Assembly (NCBI GenBank): GCA_021811005.1
Contig: JAJZPY010000113.1
Span: 1-6,291, forward strand
Reading direction: 5' to 3'
Origin: Pseudomonadota bacterium
GTDB taxonomy: Bacteria; Pseudomonadota; Gammaproteobacteria; Burkholderiales; Ferrovaceae
Length of the DNA stretch: 6,291 nt
Positions within the stretch are counted from its first letter, which is position 1. The number at the start of each line of letters is the position of its first letter. Of this stretch, positions 6,201 to 6,291 are shown piece by piece. Both the position numbers and the translations under genes were made by a program. The notes beneath the pieces were generated by a model. The model ran no database searches. It was not told the origin of the DNA and saw nothing but the letters and a program-made list of their open reading frames with translations.

Positions 6201-6291
6201 TCTTTTTCGGCGACCATCACGCCCAAGACCCTGACCGGCTCCATCGGCACCGGCAGTTCGGTCTATGGCGCCGCGCTTGATCCCGGCAGCG
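3282..6291 (+). CDS. Two-partner-secretion filamentous haemagglutinin-like adhesin with YDG/MBG-type domains (C-terminus beyond window)
   Basis: An open frame runs from ATG 3282 to the window edge, 1003 codons without a stop. An in-frame TGA at 3276 fixes the start; GGGAG lies nine bases upstream. Residues 1-25 (MNRVYRSVW...FVAVAE) form an extended signal peptide region as in large TpsA proteins, followed by a hydrophobic core and probable cleavage after SLA37. The mature protein begins LPTGGQVVAGQ. The TPS secretion domain (about 38-290) carries NPNG at 119-122, the signature for recognition by an outer-membrane TpsB pore. The haemagglutinin-family block follows, with VVVWADG (368-374), GGFVETSG (393-400) and WLLDP (424-428). 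A Thr/Ala/Gly/Ser-rich stalk, probably beta-helical, spans about 430-790. YDG/MBG-like domains then start near 794 and 883, with a third beginning near 984. Cysteine is absent from the visible part, as usual for such exported fibres. It likely mediates surface attachment or aggregation. No TpsB gene is visible here. Confidence 0.93.
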   Translation, partial: MNRVYRSVWSAARATFVAVAEIVVFAAGLMGSSVSLALPTGGQVVAGQGSIAQTSSTLTVSQGSQNLILNWQAFGIGSNESVRFNQPNASAIALNRVTGSDPSQIYGQLSANGQVYLLNPNGILFAPSAQVSVGGLVASTLDLSNADFLAGKRTFSGNGSPAAVLNQGHLQAADAGYIALLGGQVSNQGTITARLGTVALAAGNQVTLDFSGNQLTRLQVDQAVLHALAQNGQLIQADGGTVIMTAQAVNALLDTVVNNSGLIQARGLSQQNGRILLDGGSSGVVANGATLDVSNAGGTGGSASILGDQVQLTAAARVDASGALGGGTVRVGGNAHGAGPERNATNTRVAAGARLAADATQSGNGGTVVVWADGSTVFDGAVSARGGSLAGNGGFVETSGKASLAVGDAATVNTLAPHGSAGNWLLDPKTITVGNTGTGTLTQAADVTNTTTALTIKASTLNGATSNVILAASQSITVNSAIAITTSGVGITFEGTNPTPTNGPSSGTTLTQNVGTTNGNVTFYGNVTLSTRSIGVTSGTANTTFNGTVNGGQNLTVTSTGTTTFGSTVGNSTPLTSLTLSGATGATALNGNVTTSGAQTYGGSLSVNAASTLKTTNSGITVTGAATLAPATVFNTGSGSLSLANTANNLGTLSITGAGAVTAVNAGALTVSGVTASGIVAISTQSGDLTVTGTTKTTNTSSSALTLEAGSSANRVATPGASDSNGNVVISGGSISVGSGGIGKIYSGSIANSTGLSTAVGTGHSRYWSDPGNTGYTTALTAGLNAIYREQPVVTVTASAAGSGRTYNGTTTAATFTTTGQVNGDTGSGTGTVSITGDGTSLLHAGSYTVGITGVSAGTTLAGLGYAAQAGAGSSYSIVPKNLTVSGLSVPASKPYDRNQTATVSGTPALLAAEGAGTGSATDGKPYSGDVIGITGTASGSYNSKDVATASSVTISGLSLTGNTYNDYALSPASFSATITPKTLTGSIGTGSSVYGAALDPGS
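4908..5105 (+). repeat. Degenerate short repeats in the adhesin stalk
   Basis: The translated stalk carries related motifs at roughly 10-25 residue intervals: TTFNG (residues 543-547), TTFGS (563-567), TALNG (587-591) and SGAQTYGG (596-603), separated by LTV/LTL-type strands. This is the spacing of parallel beta-helix coils in haemagglutinin-like proteins. The repeats are diverged at DNA level, so recent slippage expansion is not evident. Confidence 0.45.
5661..6291 (+). repeat. Tandem YDG/MBG-like domains in the adhesin
   Basis: Two complete units and the start of a third can be aligned by eye. Each has an early tyrosine motif: YNGTT (residues 807-811), YDRNQT (896-901) and VYGA (994-997). 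Successive units are joined by near-identical linkers, YSIVPKNLT (876-884) and FSATITPKTLT (975-985). The period is about 90-100 residues. The pattern fits the YDG and MBG domain families found in tandem in large bacterial surface proteins; the exact family of each unit needs a profile search. The array probably continues past the window. Confidence 0.6.

Overview
The window looks like chromosomal DNA from a high-GC proteobacterium. A betaproteobacterium is my best guess, based on the wording of the SuhB N-terminus and the presence of a two-partner-secretion adhesin; the assignment is an inference, not a database result. The window cuts a gene at each end. No tRNA, rRNA, CRISPR array or transposase gene was seen.

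Left part, minus strand (1-1772): a full-length CoA-acylating methylmalonate/malonate-semialdehyde dehydrogenase (mmsA) is followed 15 bases later by the N-terminal third of suhB, an inositol-monophosphatase family protein. The two are almost certainly co-transcribed from a promoter near 1800-1835. Divergent from them is a 373-residue ArsB/NhaD-type (ion transporter superfamily) inner-membrane permease (1871-2992) whose substrate cannot be read from sequence.

Between the permease and the next gene is a 289-base, visibly AT-richer intergenic region (2993-3281). It holds most of the unexplained structure: a 12-bp inverted repeat about 115 bases apart, a short palindrome, an extended -10 promoter candidate, a compact sequence able to fold into a three-way junction starting at the predicted transcript 5' end, and a GC-rich hairpin that covers the ribosome binding site of the downstream gene.

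Right part (3282 to the end, plus strand): the first 1003 residues of a very large secreted exoprotein. It has an extended signal peptide (ESPR-like), a TPS/filamentous-haemagglutinin secretion domain with the NPNG motif, a Thr/Gly/Ala/Ser-rich repetitive stalk, and the beginning of a train of YDG/MBG-like domains. The stop codon and the outer-membrane TpsB partner are not in the window. The metabolic genes and the adhesin appear functionally unrelated; the likeliest new biology is the control of adhesin expression by its leader RNA.
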